Below, one piece after another: positions 61,797 through 64,000 of a stretch of 64,000 nt of DNA. The position numbers were made by a program, and so were the translations under genes. The DNA is from Clostridiales bacterium VE202-21 (lineage in GTDB: Bacteria > Bacillota > Clostridia > Lachnospirales > Lachnospiraceae), in assembly GCA_000509105.1 (NCBI GenBank), contig BAIF02000010.1, positions 1 through 64,000 on the forward strand. The letters are read 5' to 3'. The notes under the pieces are model-generated. The model did no database searches. It saw nothing but the letters and a program-made list of their open reading frames with translations, and had not been told where the DNA came from. Numbering within the stretch: the first letter of the stretch is position 1; every line of letters starts with the position of its first letter.

Positions 61797-61889
61797 ATGG
61801 ACAATTCGACATCATTTATTAATCAATATGTTAGTGGTACGGCAAATGGAAGTTCCTGTGAAGAAGAGACCTTTACCGATATAAGATAA
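61797..61889 (+). CDS. Candidate 30-residue peptide
   Basis: ATG 61797 with a perfect AGGAGG nine bases upstream and a consensus promoter 120 bases upstream. The peptide begins MDNSTSFINQYVSGTAN and ends GSSCEEETFTDIR. It is hydrophilic, with one cysteine and no membrane segment. It could be a small regulatory peptide, a leader, or the first piece of a gene that has decayed downstream. I do not recognise it. Confidence 0.35.
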   Translation: MDNSTSFINQYVSGTANGSSCEEETFTDIR

Positions 61890-62408
61890 AGGAATCCAGT
61901 ACAAAAGAAGAATGAAAAGGATTTAATCGGAGAGTTCTGAAGCTGGATTAAAATCAACGATTTACCATTTGCAGACGTATTGAATATAGATACCACATAT
62001 AACAGAGTTCCTGATATGTGTAAAGAAACATTAACAGGATATCATTTCATAAAAAGTGTACATAGTTATAGAAGAAATAGCTTAATAGGATGCCGGAATA
62101 TTGTTAACAATACTGCGGGAACCAAACAGCTATAGGATGAATAACCTAAGGTTATACTTTAGAATTATGAATCGATACCAAGAGCGAAAGGGATTGGGTT
62201 CTAGTTGTATAATCGATTTGTATATTGAAGGACAGGAGGTTTAATAAGCCAGTCTTAGTGAACAGACTGAAGCATCAATAAACAAAACGGTAAAGGTCTT
62301 ACAGGAACGTAAATCAGTAGATTCCTCCGATTTATAAAATATATAGAATGAGAAAATTAAATAAGTCTTAAAATGATGCTATTTTATTATAGCTCAGAAA
62401 ATAAAAGG

Positions 62409-62444
62409 AAAAGTGCCGTGAACCCCTTATTTTGCGGCACTTTT
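62409..62444. terminator. Bidirectional terminator after the integrase gene
   Basis: Ten-base perfect arms AAAAGTGCCG / CGGCACTTTT with a 16-base loop. Works on both strands; for the minus-strand integrase it lies about 70 bases past the stop. Confidence 0.7.
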
Positions 62445-62510
62445 GACGGTTCTAATGAGTATTAATCAGTCCTGATGAAAATCGAAAAAAACGGATCGGT
62501 TAGTAACAAA

Positions 62511-63656
62511 TTAGTAACAAATCTTAATCTTTTCAATTTCTTCGCGCAAATCTTCCAGTGATCGATGCCCATAGACCTTATTTGTAATATCCTTGCCAAA
62601 ACTATGTCCCAGCATGCGCTTTCGGTCATTTTCAGATACTTTGTTATCCTCACAGAGCTTCGAGAATGTATGGCGGCAGTCGTGGGGCGTGTGTTTCTCA
62701 ATTCCTATAGCTTCCAGCGCCTCATACATAGAGTTTCTAAAGCTATCTGGACTTTCGGTCATTAAAGCCCCATTTCTCTTTATACGTCGTTTTACAAGGT
62801 CATATATACCACTGTGTATAGGAACTGTTCTTTCCCGGCTATATTTGTTTTTTACTCCGCCCTGAAAATACCTTACTTTAAGATCCACCTTCATTTTCTT
62901 GTAAGCTGCGACTCTATATCCAGAGTAGCACATAATCAGGATCATTTCTACAGTTTCATTATCTTTATTATCCCACAAAATTATTAGTTCGGAATCTGTA
63001 AACGGTACGCCGTGCTCATCGTCATCCTCCTGATCGATTCGGACAAACTGAGCATAATTTTTATCGCATAGGTTATTGGCCTCCGCATACTGATACATCT
63101 GCCTAAAGAGAGTCTGTATAAGCTCCAGCGATGCGTGTTTCAACGCACAGTTATCAATGACTTTTTGCATATCTTTTTGGGTGATTTCGATAAATGGCTT
63201 ATCATGAAGAGCAACACAATTTTTAAAGGCAGCGCTCATGCTGCGTTCCATGCTTACTTTTTTCCCTTTATGGCCATAATCCTGCTTAAACTTATCTTTG
63301 TAATATCCCTCAAATACTTCCTTGAACGTTTTCGTGCCTTTGTTTGCCTTGGCCTTTTGGGTGTACTGGGAGAGGATTTCAGCAACCTGCTTCTCCAGCT
63401 CCCTTTGATCGGATGACAACTCGGCTTCCCGTCCTGGGTAATACTCGTTATTTTTGTACCAGGTAAGAACCGTAAATGCCTTGTACCAATCATCGACGTA
63501 ACACAGGGCTTTGGGCGTCTGCGGTATGCCGTCGATATTAAATTCTTTTGTAGGCGGGTGTACAGCGTAAGGATTTCGCCGGCCGTCTCCAAGATACTTT
63601 ATGCTACCGTATCCGTTCGGCAGTTTCTGATGCTTTTTCCTTTTCTTTTTTGCCAT
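62511..63656 (-). CDS. Tyrosine recombinase (integrase) of a mobile element
   Basis: 381 residues. Basic N terminus (MAKKKRKKHQKLPNGYGSI), an Arm-type DNA-binding region, a SAM-like core-binding domain (about 105-195) and the catalytic domain (about 200-370). Catalytic residues are visible: Arg in CYSGYRVAAYKKM, His/Arg in HDCRHTFSKL, GH in MLGHSFGKDITNKVYGH with the Tyr nucleophile. ATG follows AGGAGATG. It lies at the left end of an element that continues beyond the window; the attachment site should be between the thiolase gene and about 62500 but I could not identify it. Confidence 0.92.
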   Translation of the reverse strand: MAKKKRKKHQKLPNGYGSIKYLGDGRRNPYAVHPPTKEFNIDGIPQTPKALCYVDDWYKAFTVLTWYKNNEYYPGREAELSSDQRELEKQVAEILSQYTQKAKANKGTKTFKEVFEGYYKDKFKQDYGHKGKKVSMERSMSAAFKNCVALHDKPFIEITQKDMQKVIDNCALKHASLELIQTLFRQMYQYAEANNLCDKNYAQFVRIDQEDDDEHGVPFTDSELIILWDNKDNETVEMILIMCYSGYRVAAYKKMKVDLKVRYFQGGVKNKYSRERTVPIHSGIYDLVKRRIKRNGALMTESPDSFRNSMYEALEAIGIEKHTPHDCRHTFSKLCEDNKVSENDRKRMLGHSFGKDITNKVYGHRSLEDLREEIEKIKICY

Positions 63657-63706
63657 AATATCATCTCCTGTCTGTAAAAAATTGTATAAAAAAGACAGCC
63701 TGTCTA

Positions 63707-63735
63707 TTGCAGACCGTCACCGAAGATGATACAAT
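63707..63735 (+). promoter_or_regulatory. Promoter of a short plus-strand RNA
   Basis: TTGCAG (63707-63712), 17-base spacer, TACAAT (63730-63735), divergent from the integrase gene. Confidence 0.5.
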
Positions 63736-63741
63736 AATATT

Positions 63742-63811
63742 GTTCTGATAATGTACATACCTTCGGGTGGTGTATTAAGCCGTTCGGTGTTGGTAGCACC
63801 GGGCGGTTTTT
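63742..63811 (+). ncRNA. Candidate small RNA ending in a strong terminator
   Basis: About 70 bases between a good promoter and the terminator CCGTTCGGTG / CACCGGGCGG (63780-63806, with G-U pairs) plus TTTTT. A TTCG-loop hairpin lies in the middle (near 63756-63774). No frame is present. The 3' end overlaps the stop of the convergent SecB-like gene, so it might act antisense or simply be that gene's convergent terminator. Confidence 0.4.
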
Positions 63812-64000
63812 ACCATGATCCATTAAATTCCGAGATCCGGGTAATAGGGATAATCACCGAGTCCATACCTATAGATGCCATTGCTGTTGCAATATGCGCC
63901 CTTAAAAGCGGAAGTAGCTCTTTGGCTCCATGTTTTCGAAGAGTATCTTCGTCCAGATCTTCGTGTGAAAATACTCCCGTCATTACTATTTTTACAAAGA
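63810..64000 (-). CDS. SecB-like chaperone, C-terminal part (runs off the window)
   Basis: The last 62 codons of a minus-strand gene, ending with a TAA at 63810-63812. The visible part reads HEDLDEDTLRKHGAKELLPLLRAHIATAMASIGM and then IIPITRISEF. The pattern of an LLP-L-R helix followed by a hydrophobic IIP strand is like the C terminus of SecB and SecB-like chaperones, which in Gram-positives often ride on mobile elements or accompany toxin-antitoxin pairs. Assignment is from this short piece only. Confidence 0.5.
   Translation of the reverse strand, partial: FVKIVMTGVFSHEDLDEDTLRKHGAKELLPLLRAHIATAMASIGMDSVIIPITRISEFNGSW

Larger units (their letters stand above)
61552..62510. other. AT-rich, decayed DNA at the border of a mobile element
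   Basis: Nearly 1 kb without a supported gene apart from one candidate 30-codon frame. All frames contain stops, with short coding-like fragments, for example MNRYQERKGLG at about 62167-62199, that I cannot assign. AT content is higher than in the genes on its left, suggesting old inserted DNA. Confidence 0.5.

Noticed and set aside
1..64000. rRNA and tRNA genes
   Set aside because: I looked for conserved rRNA and tRNA elements (for example GGTTCGAATCC-type T arms) and found none that could be supported.

Overview
The window looks like chromosome from a low-to-mid GC Firmicute of the Lachnospiraceae / Clostridium cluster XIVa type. The indications are strong AGGAGG ribosome sites, TTG/GTG starts, YesM/YesN regulators beside sugar ABC transporters, a glycyl radical enzyme pair, a nadABC-niaR operon, a T-box in front of metG and clostridial-type CoA chemistry. 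The genus is inferred, and I see no rRNA or tRNA gene.

Layout. 0-1.9 kb: a DUF368 membrane protein and a 1 kb gap with hairpins. 1.9-8.6 kb: a complete four-gene Wadjet (JetABCD) plasmid-defence operon of the DUF5716-JetA kind. 8.7-10.9 kb: AIM24-like protein, YfcE-type phosphodiesterase and a NYN-LOTUS RNA-binding protein. 11.1-15.5 kb: glycyl radical enzyme, its activase and a GntR/UTRA repressor. 15.8-18.8 kb: DeoR regulator, acetyltransferase, PHP hydrolase and DUF1349 protein. 19.2-29.4 kb: YesN/YesM two-component pair and a sugar ABC transporter, whose solute-binding gene is separated from its permeases by a 1.5 kb insert (PBECR4 nuclease-like gene, structured RNA, repeat element), then a broken SGNH hydrolase and a six-hairpin glycosidase-like protein. 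30.2-35.7 kb: ribose-type ABC transporter, PfkB kinase and DeoC aldolase, read as a deoxyribose (or related sugar) pathway. 36-39.6 kb: nadA-nadB-nadC-niaR. 39.8-42.4 kb: T-box and metG. 42.5-46.3 kb: GT2 plus a YfhO-GtrA fusion, both frameshifted. 46.5-48.6 kb: OmpR-type response regulator and kinase. 48.7-55.1 kb: iron alcohol dehydrogenase, BglG-type regulator, fructose-type PTS and class II aldolase. 55.2-61.5 kb: NERD protein and a four-gene CoA operon. 61.5-64 kb: decayed AT-rich DNA, a tyrosine recombinase and the end of a SecB-like gene, marking the edge of a mobile element that continues to the right.

Cross-links. A perfect 17-bp palindrome, AAATGTATSATACATTT, lies next to the GntR/DeoR pair (15.7 kb) and directly downstream of the -10 of the 30 kb transporter-kinase-aldolase operon, so one repressor probably controls both loci. 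Three intergenic repeat families run through the window: a GGGGTCAGACCCC palindrome at nine loci (often tandem), a MITE-like element with 14-bp perfect terminal inverted repeats, and a roughly 100-150 bp element present twice. The least familiar arrangement is the consensus promoter, multi-hairpin RNA, hairpin and PBECR4 nuclease-like gene at 24.0-24.9 kb, which resembles a type III toxin-antitoxin layout.
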